From an uncultured Clostridia bacterium (GTDB taxonomy: Bacteria > Bacillota > Clostridia > Christensenellales > Aristaeellaceae): a stretch of 16,314 bases of DNA. The notes beneath the pieces are model-generated. The model had not been told where the DNA came from. It did not search any database and was given only the letters and a program-made list of their open reading frames with translations. A program made the translations under genes and the position numbers. Location: contig CAMOUF010000211.1 of assembly GCA_946626395.1 (NCBI GenBank), positions 1 through 16,314 of the forward strand, in the 5' to 3' direction. Below, in pieces: positions 6,166 through 13,205 of this stretch (the first letter of the stretch is position 1; each line of letters begins with the position of its first letter).

Positions 6166-7397
6166 AGCAAACGTCAGTTCTTCGGGTCACAGGAGATATT
6201 TGTTTCTATTTCGCCATTCTGCATGTGTTCAGCGCTTTCCGCGCCTGGCGCTTGCCCATGGCGCTGTTCGCTGCGCTGTGCCTGGGCATCGGGTTTGTGA
6301 TCGTCCGGTGCAAAAATGGGGCGCTGCGCTGTGCTCTTTCCCTTCTGCCGGGCCTTGCCTTCCTGGCGGGGAAGATGGAGCCGCTGCTCGCTTTCCCGGC
6401 AGTTGCGTGGCTTTATTACATTGTGGTTATGACCCGGGGCCACTACGCCATGCCCCTGGACGAATACCGGAAGAGCTTTCGGCTGCTGCTGATCATTTGC
6501 CTGTTTTTCATCGCGGCGAATATCGCCAACGCCACCATCTATTGGGGGCAGGTCATTTCCGTGGAAAGCCTGGTTTACGCGTTCGCTTTCCTGGCTCTGG
6601 GCGTGACGGCCATGCGCCGGATGGAAATGGGCGCGAAGATGCCCCTGAACTGGCATTTGCGAAACGCCCTGTCCGTGGTGGGCTTTCCCCTGCTGGCGGT
6701 GGGCGTATCCCTGGTCCTGTTTCTGCTGCTGCGCTTTTCCCAGGGGGCGCTGCGGGCGATCCTGGAGCCCCTGGGCCGGTTTCTCATCTGGCTCATCCAT
6801 CGCCTGTTCCCCGACGGGCATTCTCCGGTGGAGGAAATGACGCTGGAAGAATATATGAAGCCTGAAAAGAATATCCTGCCGTTGGAATTGGAATATGAAG
6901 GAGGCGGCACATCCGCCATGGCATCCGAGAGCATGGATGCCCACCGGATGCTGATCGAGCGGGCGGCGGGCATCGGCGCGTGGGTCATGCTGTTTCTGCT
7001 GCTTGCGCTGGCGCTTTATTTGGTGCTTCGCTACGCCCGCCGCAATCAGCCCGCCGAAGAAGAGGAAGAGGCGCTGAATGAAGGGGAGGATATTCCCGGG
7101 ACAAAGCAAAAGCGCAGGAAAAAAGCAGCCCCCATCGTCGGAAACGCCCGGCAGCTTCGCCGGATCTATAAAACCTATCTGGAATACAGAAGCGCCAGGG
7201 GCCTGAACGTGGATCCCACGGATACCTCGGCAGACATCCTTTCCCGGGAAAAGGAAGACAGCGGCGTCAAGGACGCGGAAAAGCTGCGGGAGCTGTACAT
7301 CGCCGCCCGCTACGGCGACCCCTCCGCCGTCACCCGGGCCCAGGTGCTGGAAGCCCAGGCCTGCCTGGAACGCATCGTGGAAGGGAAAAAAGCGTAA
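6162..7397 (+). CDS. Polytopic membrane protein with DUF4129-like C-terminal domain
   Basis: A 411-residue protein, third in the moxR-DUF58 unit. Eight hydrophobic helices are visible: about 10-28, 31-50, 55-71, 75-91, 105-126, 131-151, 168-191 and 270-291. A loop of about 78 residues separates the last two. After the last helix comes an acidic then basic linker (298-322) and a cytoplasmic helical domain (325-405, LRRIYKTYLEYRSARGL and LRELYIAARYG). The layout and the last motif are like DUF4129. In many bacteria the third gene of such units fuses a transglutaminase domain to this; I see no Cys-His-Asp transglutaminase core here. The ATG follows GAGGAGG at seven bases. The 249-residue plus-frame reading at 6116-6865 is a shadow. 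Confidence 0.8.
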   Translation: MKQTSVLRVTGDICFYFAILHVFSAFRAWRLPMALFAALCLGIGFVIVRCKNGALRCALSLLPGLAFLAGKMEPLLAFPAVAWLYYIVVMTRGHYAMPLDEYRKSFRLLLIICLFFIAANIANATIYWGQVISVESLVYAFAFLALGVTAMRRMEMGAKMPLNWHLRNALSVVGFPLLAVGVSLVLFLLLRFSQGALRAILEPLGRFLIWLIHRLFPDGHSPVEEMTLEEYMKPEKNILPLELEYEGGGTSAMASESMDAHRMLIERAAGIGAWVMLFLLLALALYLVLRYARRNQPAEEEEEALNEGEDIPGTKQKRRKKAAPIVGNARQLRRIYKTYLEYRSARGLNVDPTDTSADILSREKEDSGVKDAEKLRELYIAARYGDPSAVTRAQVLEAQACLERIVEGKKA

Positions 7398-7425
7398 GGC
7401 GCTTTGCTGAAACGAAATCAAAAAC

Positions 7426-7468
7426 GGGGAACCGCCCGCCTGGGAAGGTTTGGGCAGTTCCCCATTTT
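7426..7468. terminator. Bidirectional intrinsic terminator between convergent genes
   Basis: Arms 7426-7437 and 7452-7463 pair over 12 bp with one C-A mismatch. TTTT follows on the plus strand (7465-7468), and on the minus strand the stem runs into GTTTTTG (7420-7426). It can serve both the moxR unit and the lyase gene. Confidence 0.75.
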
Positions 7469-7481
7469 GATGCAGTCATAG

Positions 7482-7587
7482 TTCAAAGTACAAAGTTCCA
7501 AGTTCCAAGCAAAACAGTCCTTCATCATCGGCACACCGAATCACAGCAAACAAAATCAGCTTGGAACTTAAAACTTAGAGCTTTCTG
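7482..7587. repeat. Inverted arrays of 7-bp repeats (TTCCAAG family)
   Basis: Four heptamers in tandem at 7482-7509 read TTCAAAG, TACAAAG, TTCCAAG, TTCCAAG. After 50 bases of unrelated sequence the reverse complement returns as CTTGGAA, CTTAAAA, CTTAGAG and, loosely, CTTTCTG (7560-7587). The inner units form a perfect 11-bp inverted repeat (7500-7510 with 7559-7569). The right array runs over the stop codon of the lyase gene and supplies its last codons. It looks like a decayed repeat element or MITE-like insertion. Confidence 0.55.
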
Positions 7588-10022
7588 AGAGCGGGCAGCA
7601 CATTGGCCCAGTCCATATCGCTGGCATAATAGAAGGAAGGATAGCAGGGCTGGTTATAGCAGTTGTTCTGCCAGGCCACGCCCACCCGGTACTGGGGATC
7701 GTGAAGCAGGGTAAACAGCTTATGGGGCGTAATATCCGTGTTCATGTAAATCCGGATCGCGGAGCTGTCCTCAAGCCGCAGCAGAATCTCTTCCCGGAAA
7801 TCGCCAAATACATCGGCGATCAGGCAGGGGTTGCCCTTGGTTCCGTTATTGGTGAGGGTGTGTTCCGGCTCCAGCATCACGCCGTGGGCGCTGTCGCCCA
7901 CCTGGCCCACATGGCGGCCCTTCAGATAATCCACCCCGTCAATGATCTGGGTGGATAGATCCGCCGCCCAGCGGATGCTGGCATTGGTGCCCAGCAAGGG
8001 CGTATCCAGCTTGTTCCCCTGGCAGTCGAAGGTTTCCTGTACCCAGCACTGCAAGCCGCGCACGCCGGGCACGGTGTCCCCCACCATGCAGCGGCCCAAA
8101 TCTGTGTCCGCCGGCTGGCCGAAAATCACTTCCCCCGTTTCCGCGTCCCGCAGAGCAAAGCCCCAGGGGGCGGCCTTGGCCCCCTCGAACACGTTGAAAA
8201 TCTGCATTCCGGGCCGGTCCGGGTCAATCACGGCGCAGTGCATGGCGTCGCCATGGCCGAACTTGGCCATATGCCCGTCCGGCATGGGGCCGTAGCTGGA
8301 ATAGAGCAGGCTGCCATCCTGGTCGATCACCGCCGCGCCGTAAACGATTTCCTGACAGCCGTCGCCGTCCACGTCGGCAATGGCCATGCTATGGTTGCCC
8401 TGGCCCGCGAAAGCGCCATGGGTGGGGCTGGTTCCCATCCCTGCGTGGGGATCGTCCCGGAAGGGATTATGCATGGGCACGTGGCCGGAATCGGCGGTAA
8501 AGCGTTTGATAAAATGTCCGTCCCGGAAATCATAGGCGGAAACTGTGGTGCGGGTGTAATAGCCCCGGCCAATGATCACCGAGGGCCGCTCCCCGTCCAG
8601 ATACGCAACGGCGGACAGGAACCGGTCCACCCGGTTGCAGGGCTCGATCCGCTTGAGGCTGTAATCCCCCCAAAGCAGGCCGTCGTCTCCCCGGGGCACT
8701 GGGAAGGGAATCGTTTCCAGCTCCCGCCCGTCGCCGGAAAACATGGTCAGGTATTCGGGGCCTTTGAAAATAAAGCCTTCAAATTCGTCCAGCTTATTCT
8801 TGGGGCTGCGGGAGGGGGCGTACACCTGAATGAAGTAATCCGCAAGGGCCTCCGCGTCTCCCCGGCTCAAGGGATAGGAATACCGATTCGGGATGCCAAA
8901 GCATTCCTCCAGGGCAGCGGGCCAATGCCCCGCCTTCCCCTCCGGATGCTCCCCCCAGGCAAAAAACAAATCTGCCATGTAATTTCTGTAATCCTGCGCG
9001 GAGCAGACGTAATCGTCCTCATTGCTGTATCCGGCGGCGATATCCTCCGGCAGCAGGGTAATATACCGGCTGCTCTTTTCACTGCCGTCGGGGTTGAACA
9101 CCGTCATGCGGGTGCCCGGCGCAGTTTTAACGCACATTTCCGCTTTGCCGTCCCCGTCAAAATCGTATACCATGAACTGGGTGTAATGGGCCCCGGCCCG
9201 GATGTTGGGCCCCATATCCAAGCGCCAAAGCAGCCTGCCGCTGAGCTTGTAGCAATCGATGATACAGCGGCCCGTGTATCCCCGCTGGGACACATCCTTG
9301 GAGTTGGAGGGGTCCCACTTGACGAAATATTCCATTTCGCCGTCGCCGTCCACGTCGCCAACAGACATGTCGTTGGCGCTGTAGGTAAAGGCTTCCCCCT
9401 GGGGATGCAGGACGCCGGGCCGGGTCACGCCGGGAGCGGGCGGGCACAGGGGCAGGTCGATATAATTTTTCCCGCTCTGCCAGGGCCTGACCGGGGCGCA
9501 CTTTTCTTTCTCCTCTCCCCGCCAAACCGCCGCCACCTGATAGCTGCTGTTTCTATCGCCTTCCCGGTCCAGATAATTCGTGCTGTCCGTCACTTCCGCA
9601 ATCTTTTCTCCGTCCCGGTACACCGCGAAATCCGCCCCGGTCATGCCGGTATCCGAGTATCCGTCCACTTCCTCACGAAACAGCCGCCAGGCAAGAAACA
9701 CGCCGTCCGGCCGCAGGGCGGCGGCCAGGCCCCGGTTCAGCTTTTCCAGCTGCGCATGGAAAACTTTTTTGACCGGGGTGCGAAAAACGCCGCTCAAGTC
9801 TGCCGTGTCATTTCCCCGCAGGGCCTCCACCCGGAAAAAATGGGGCACATGGGTGGCTTTTTCCAAGCGGAAAGAAGTATCCTTCGTTTCCGCCACCCGT
9901 TTGAACTTCATCGCGGGCGTATTTCTGTCCGCCCAGAAAACTCGGTATCTGTCCGCGCTGGGCACCTGGTCCCAGCCGATTTCCACAAATTGCTCCGCGG
10001 CGCAAAGCAGCTTTAATTCCAT
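7575..10022 (-). CDS. Rhamnogalacturonan lyase, polysaccharide lyase family 11 type
   Basis: An 815-residue protein whose residues about 195-815 match the eight-bladed PL11 rhamnogalacturonan I lyase fold (YesW/YesX type), which cleaves the pectin backbone by beta-elimination with calcium. Seen in order: VGDVDGDGEMEYFVKWDPSN (221-240), IRAGAHYTQF (274-283), calcium-type DFDGDGKAE (287-295), FKGPEYLTMFSG (419-430), GNHSMAIADVDGDG (542-555), HGDAMHC (590-596), HDPQYRVGVAWQNNCYNQP (774-792). Residues 1-190 look like two fibronectin III-like domains. About 100 residues (315-415) with many aromatics sit between conserved blocks where shorter relatives have a brief loop. No signal peptide is present, so it is probably intracellular, acting on imported oligosaccharides. 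ATG 10022 follows AGGAAG; longer in-frame readings cross the promoter. It is convergent with the moxR unit and divergent from the propeller gene. Confidence 0.92.
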   Translation of the reverse strand: MELKLLCAAEQFVEIGWDQVPSADRYRVFWADRNTPAMKFKRVAETKDTSFRLEKATHVPHFFRVEALRGNDTADLSGVFRTPVKKVFHAQLEKLNRGLAAALRPDGVFLAWRLFREEVDGYSDTGMTGADFAVYRDGEKIAEVTDSTNYLDREGDRNSSYQVAAVWRGEEKEKCAPVRPWQSGKNYIDLPLCPPAPGVTRPGVLHPQGEAFTYSANDMSVGDVDGDGEMEYFVKWDPSNSKDVSQRGYTGRCIIDCYKLSGRLLWRLDMGPNIRAGAHYTQFMVYDFDGDGKAEMCVKTAPGTRMTVFNPDGSEKSSRYITLLPEDIAAGYSNEDDYVCSAQDYRNYMADLFFAWGEHPEGKAGHWPAALEECFGIPNRYSYPLSRGDAEALADYFIQVYAPSRSPKNKLDEFEGFIFKGPEYLTMFSGDGRELETIPFPVPRGDDGLLWGDYSLKRIEPCNRVDRFLSAVAYLDGERPSVIIGRGYYTRTTVSAYDFRDGHFIKRFTADSGHVPMHNPFRDDPHAGMGTSPTHGAFAGQGNHSMAIADVDGDGCQEIVYGAAVIDQDGSLLYSSYGPMPDGHMAKFGHGDAMHCAVIDPDRPGMQIFNVFEGAKAAPWGFALRDAETGEVIFGQPADTDLGRCMVGDTVPGVRGLQCWVQETFDCQGNKLDTPLLGTNASIRWAADLSTQIIDGVDYLKGRHVGQVGDSAHGVMLEPEHTLTNNGTKGNPCLIADVFGDFREEILLRLEDSSAIRIYMNTDITPHKLFTLLHDPQYRVGVAWQNNCYNQPCYPSFYYASDMDWANVLPALRKL

Positions 10023-10092
10023 GCCTTTCTTCCTTTCCCTCTCCTTAGATCCAAGAGGCGCAGCCATAAAAACGACTGTAACAACGGAATTC

Positions 10093-10121
10093 ATTGTACC
10101 AAATATTTGAAAGAAAAACAA
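10093..10121 (-). promoter_or_regulatory. Promoter of the rhamnogalacturonan lyase gene
   Basis: On the minus strand TTGTTT (10116-10121), 17 bp, TACAAT (10093-10098). The leader is about 65 bases to ATG 10022. An ATG overlapping the -10 in the same frame is therefore not a usable start. Confidence 0.65.
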
Positions 10122-10165
10122 GGCGCGGCCAGGAATCCCGTTCAAAAATTCGGTTTGTGCCCCAT

Positions 10166-10190
10166 GAAAGTAATATTTTCGTGAACTTTC
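10166..10190. promoter_or_regulatory. Possible operator dyad between divergent promoters
   Basis: GAAAGT (10166-10171) and ACTTTC (10185-10190) form an inverted repeat with 13 bases between the arms. It lies 45-70 bp upstream of the lyase -35 and about 20 bp upstream of the divergent -35. A sugar-responsive regulator could bind here, but six-base arms can arise by chance. Confidence 0.25.
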
Positions 10191-10211
10191 GCCCGGATCA
10201 TGATTTATGGC

Positions 10212-10240
10212 TTGTGAATCACGCGTTTTTCTGGTATACT
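10212..10240 (+). promoter_or_regulatory. Promoter of the stalked beta-propeller gene
   Basis: TTGTGA (10212-10217), 17 bp, TATACT (10235-10240). Expected start near 10247, about 46 bases before the TTG at 10293. Confidence 0.7.
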
Positions 10241-10292
10241 GTAGGAGGTTATTTATACATTCTTGACCAATAATGGCAGGAGGTTTCTTGCT

Positions 10293-12959
10293 TTGAGCAA
10301 TTATCAGGGATCGAATCAAAATAATCTTCAGCCGCCGGTGCGCCACCGCCGCAGCGACCGTCACCGGGCCGCAGAAGAAATTGAAAATCAGCAGGCTTTT
10401 CAGGCGCCGCAGTCCGCGCAAACGCCCCGGGCCGTGGTGCAGCCGCCCCAGGTTCAGCCCTCCCAGGAGGACATCGACGAAATCAGATGGCAGCGCCGCC
10501 AGCCCTCCAATTGGCCGGAGGAAAACGCTCCCGAGCCTGCCCCCGCTCCCCGGCGCAGGGCAAGCCGCGCAAACGCCGCGGACCAGGACGACCAGATGTT
10601 CATGCGCCGTCCCGTCGCCCTGGAGGACGCCATGGACGAGGAGGACGAAGGCCGCTCCATCCCCTGGCTGAAGATCATCGTAGGGGCGTTTATTGTGGTG
10701 CTTTTGCTGGCGGTGGCCCTGCATTTTATGGATAACGCCGGGCCCCTGACGCCGCTTAAAAACGCGGTGGACGGGCTGCTGAACGTGCAGTCCAACGAGC
10801 CGGGAAAAGCCTATGATTTCCAGGCGGCCGCCACCACCGCTTCCACCAATTCCCGCCTGATTCTGACATTGACCACCAACCAGAACGTGGACGGCGTCAG
10901 GATCGAGGATGAGGAAGGAAACGACATCGCCTGCACCGTGACCCTGGTCAACGGCGAAAAGGAAACCAACAAAATCTGGAACATCAGCGCCATTTTCGAT
11001 ATGCCCTATACCGGAAACATTTACGCGGTGATCCGGGAAAAAAACACCTGGACCCGCACGGACAAAATGATTTCCCTCTCCATTGCCGACCCCACCCCGG
11101 CCCCCACCGAAGAGCCGCTGCCCACCCAGAAGCCCTTCGTGACCGTGGCCCCGGTGATCCTTCCGGAAGAAACGGTTGCCCCGATTTCTGAAGTGCTGGC
11201 GACAGCGGAGCCCGAGAGCATTGAATCCATGAGCACTTCTCTGGCCGCCGTGGTCACCTGGGCGCCCACCAACGCGCCGCTGCCCACCGAAGGGCCGGCC
11301 GCTACCGAAGCGCCTACGGAAGCGCCCACTCCCGCGCCCACAGAGGAGCCTACACCGCGCCCTACCGCTCCGGCCACGGCGCTGCCTACCGCCTCTCCCC
11401 TACCCCGGCTGGAAGCCTATGATGGCGCAGGCTCTTTAAAGTCCACGGAAAATGTAGTCAAAGATAAATCCGTTAAACGGGAAAGCGGCTATATCGCCCC
11501 CCATCCTGACAACTATATGCACTATCCCCTGGGCGTGGCCACCTTCCGGGGCGACAATTTCCGCCGCAACGCCGCCTTCGGCACCGCCGATATCCAGACC
11601 GGCACCATGAGCGTCAAGTGGCAGTCCCCCATCGGGTCCCTGCGCACCGACGATTACGGCACTCTGTACGGCGTGGGCTGGACGGGCCAGCCCGCCATCA
11701 TCCGCTGGACCCAGCAGGTACGCGAGGGCATGAGCCTGTATGAAGACAAGGTGAATGTGGTCCGCCTGACCGAAGTGATTTTCGCCGCCCAGGACGGAAA
11801 GATTTATTTCCTGGATCTGTCCGACGGTTCCCCCACCCGGGACCCCATTAACGTGGGCTTCCCCCTGAAGGGCAGTGTATCCATCGACAGGATGGACCGT
11901 CCCCTGCTGGCCGTGGGCCAGGGCATTTCCAAACTGGCCAACGGCAAGACCGGCTCTATCGGCCTGCGCCTGTTCAACCTGGTGAACAACAAGGAAATCT
12001 ACCTGCTCAACGGCAGAAAGCACGACAACCAGACCCAGTACACCTCCAACGGCGCATTCGACGGCACCGCCCTGTTCCTCTATGACATGCACCTCATGGG
12101 CAATACCGACGCCCTGGTGGTGGCCGGGGAAAACGGACTGCTCTACGCCGTGGACCTGAACGGGGAATTCAATTATCCCACCCTGGACAACCCCGACGCC
12201 AAGCTTTCCATTGACATCAAGCCCGCCATTACCTATCTGCGCACCAAGGCGTCCGCCGAGAAGGACGCCCAGGTGGGCGTGGAAAGCAGTATCGCCATGT
12301 ACGATAAATATATCTATATGGCGGACACCTACGGCGTGATTCGGTGCGTAGATTCCGATACTTTGAAATCCGTTTGGGCCATCGATGCGGGAGATAATAC
12401 CGATGCCGCCCTGGCCCTGGATATGGACAGCGAAACCAGCGTGAGCCTGTACACCGGCAATACCTGCTACAACCGCCTGGGCAGCAAGAACCCGGTGACC
12501 ATCCGCCGCATCAACGCCCTCACCGGCGAGGAAATCTGGAAATACGAAATCAAATGCACCTTTGACAAGAATCAGATGTCCGGCTGCAAGGCCAGCCCGG
12601 TGATCGGCCAGAACGCCATCAGCAATCTGGTGATTTTCACCGTGAATATGGTGGATGGCGGCGGCAGCAAAATCATCGCCCTGGATAAGCAGACCGGCAG
12701 CGTGGTGTGGGAGCATGCCCTGGCCAGCGAAGCCATTTCCTCGCCCGTTGCGGTGTACAACGATCGGGGCGAAGCCTGGATCGTCCAGGGCGACGAAGGC
12801 GGCAACCTGACCATGCTCTACGGCCGCACCGGCGAGGTGCGCTCCACCCTGAACCTGGGCGGCGCCATTGAAGGCAGCCCCGCGGTGTACAACGATATGC
12901 TGGTGGTGGGCACCTGCAGCAAGAACAATGCCAATATGTACTGCGTGGAACTGCACTGA
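10293..12959 (+). CDS. Membrane-anchored PQQ-like beta-propeller protein with Pro/Thr stalk
   Basis: An 888-residue single-pass membrane protein of unknown function. Residues 1-122 are polar, rich in Gln, Arg and Asp/Glu, and should be cytoplasmic. Residues 123-145 (IPWLKIIVGAF onward) are the membrane helix. About 175-265 is a beta-rich, Ig-like module. About 266-371 is a Pro/Thr/Ala/Glu stalk with PTPAPTEEP-like units. From about 378 to the end is a propeller with PQQ-like repeats, such as INALTGEEIWKYEI and ALDKQTGSVVWEHAL. The TTG at 10293 is chosen because AGGAGG precedes it by nine bases; a TTG at 10263 in frame has poorer spacing. No enzyme residues for PQQ dehydrogenase are evident, so the propeller probably binds a protein or glycan outside the cell. 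A terminator follows at once. Confidence 0.85.
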   Translation: MSNYQGSNQNNLQPPVRHRRSDRHRAAEEIENQQAFQAPQSAQTPRAVVQPPQVQPSQEDIDEIRWQRRQPSNWPEENAPEPAPAPRRRASRANAADQDDQMFMRRPVALEDAMDEEDEGRSIPWLKIIVGAFIVVLLLAVALHFMDNAGPLTPLKNAVDGLLNVQSNEPGKAYDFQAAATTASTNSRLILTLTTNQNVDGVRIEDEEGNDIACTVTLVNGEKETNKIWNISAIFDMPYTGNIYAVIREKNTWTRTDKMISLSIADPTPAPTEEPLPTQKPFVTVAPVILPEETVAPISEVLATAEPESIESMSTSLAAVVTWAPTNAPLPTEGPAATEAPTEAPTPAPTEEPTPRPTAPATALPTASPLPRLEAYDGAGSLKSTENVVKDKSVKRESGYIAPHPDNYMHYPLGVATFRGDNFRRNAAFGTADIQTGTMSVKWQSPIGSLRTDDYGTLYGVGWTGQPAIIRWTQQVREGMSLYEDKVNVVRLTEVIFAAQDGKIYFLDLSDGSPTRDPINVGFPLKGSVSIDRMDRPLLAVGQGISKLANGKTGSIGLRLFNLVNNKEIYLLNGRKHDNQTQYTSNGAFDGTALFLYDMHLMGNTDALVVAGENGLLYAVDLNGEFNYPTLDNPDAKLSIDIKPAITYLRTKASAEKDAQVGVESSIAMYDKYIYMADTYGVIRCVDSDTLKSVWAIDAGDNTDAALALDMDSETSVSLYTGNTCYNRLGSKNPVTIRRINALTGEEIWKYEIKCTFDKNQMSGCKASPVIGQNAISNLVIFTVNMVDGGGSKIIALDKQTGSVVWEHALASEAISSPVAVYNDRGEAWIVQGDEGGNLTMLYGRTGEVRSTLNLGGAIEGSPAVYNDMLVVGTCSKNNANMYCVELH
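11088..11405 (+). repeat. Low-complexity Pro/Thr-rich coding repeat (stalk)
   Basis: Codes for the stalk at residues 266-371 of the propeller protein. Units such as PTPAPTEEP, PTEAPT and PTEEPTPRPT recur with changing codons, so this is a protein-level repeat more than a DNA-level one. It is a likely place for length variation between strains and possibly for O-glycosylation. Confidence 0.75.
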
Positions 12960-12997
12960 TTTTTCTCTAACTGCTCTTTAGAAAGCAAATCATCAGG

Positions 12998-13047
12998 AAG
13001 CGTCAGAAGCTTTTTCCCATTTTCCTTCTGACGCTTTTCTTTTTTTA
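12998..13047 (+). terminator. Intrinsic terminator after the propeller gene
   Basis: A perfect 12-bp stem (12998-13009 with 13025-13036) is followed by a T-rich tail to 13047. Confidence 0.92.
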
Positions 13048-13104
13048 CGTCGATTCAACCGTAATCATTTGCGAAACAAATTACAAATAATTCAGAACCC
13101 CCCC

Positions 13105-13132
13105 TTGACAGAACGGAAAAACGTGGTAGAAT
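13105..13132 (+). promoter_or_regulatory. Promoter of clpB
   Basis: A consensus TTGACA (13105-13110), 16 bp, TAGAAT (13127-13132). Expected start near 13139, inside the CtsR-like repeats. Confidence 0.8.
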
Positions 13133-13134
13133 AT

Positions 13135-13166
13135 AGTTGAAAGTCAAAGAAAGTCAGTTTTTGACC
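13135..13166 (+). promoter_or_regulatory. CtsR-type heat-shock operator
   Basis: CtsR of Gram-positive bacteria represses clp genes by binding tandem heptads A/GGTCAAA separated by three bases. Here AGTCAAA (13142-13148), spacer GAA, AGTCAGT (13152-13158; 5 of 7 match) gives that pattern. A related heptad AGTTGAA (13135-13141) adjoins on the left, and an inverted full heptad TTTGACC (13160-13166) follows. Being directly downstream of the -10, it would block transcription. Confidence 0.7.
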
Positions 13167-13205
13167 TTCGCCAACAGAAATTCTTCCCGAATGGGGGTTG
13201 ATCGT

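Noticed and set aside
8238..10016. 592-residue plus-strand frame opposite the lyase gene
   Set aside because: Shadow frame; the lyase on the minus strand has a full set of family motifs, a promoter and a ribosome binding site.
10023..10724. N-terminal extension of the lyase reading frame
   Set aside because: It crosses the lyase promoter and lies antisense to the start of the propeller gene; the ATG at 10022 has a good ribosome binding site.
11436..12956. 506-residue minus-strand frame opposite the propeller gene
   Set aside because: Shadow frame with repetitive His/Val-rich composition typical of antisense reading in GC-rich DNA.
13137..13205. Upstream TTG start giving ClpB 23 extra residues
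   Set aside because: It lies at the predicted transcription start and inside the CtsR-like operator; ClpB orthologues begin at a point matching ATG 13206.
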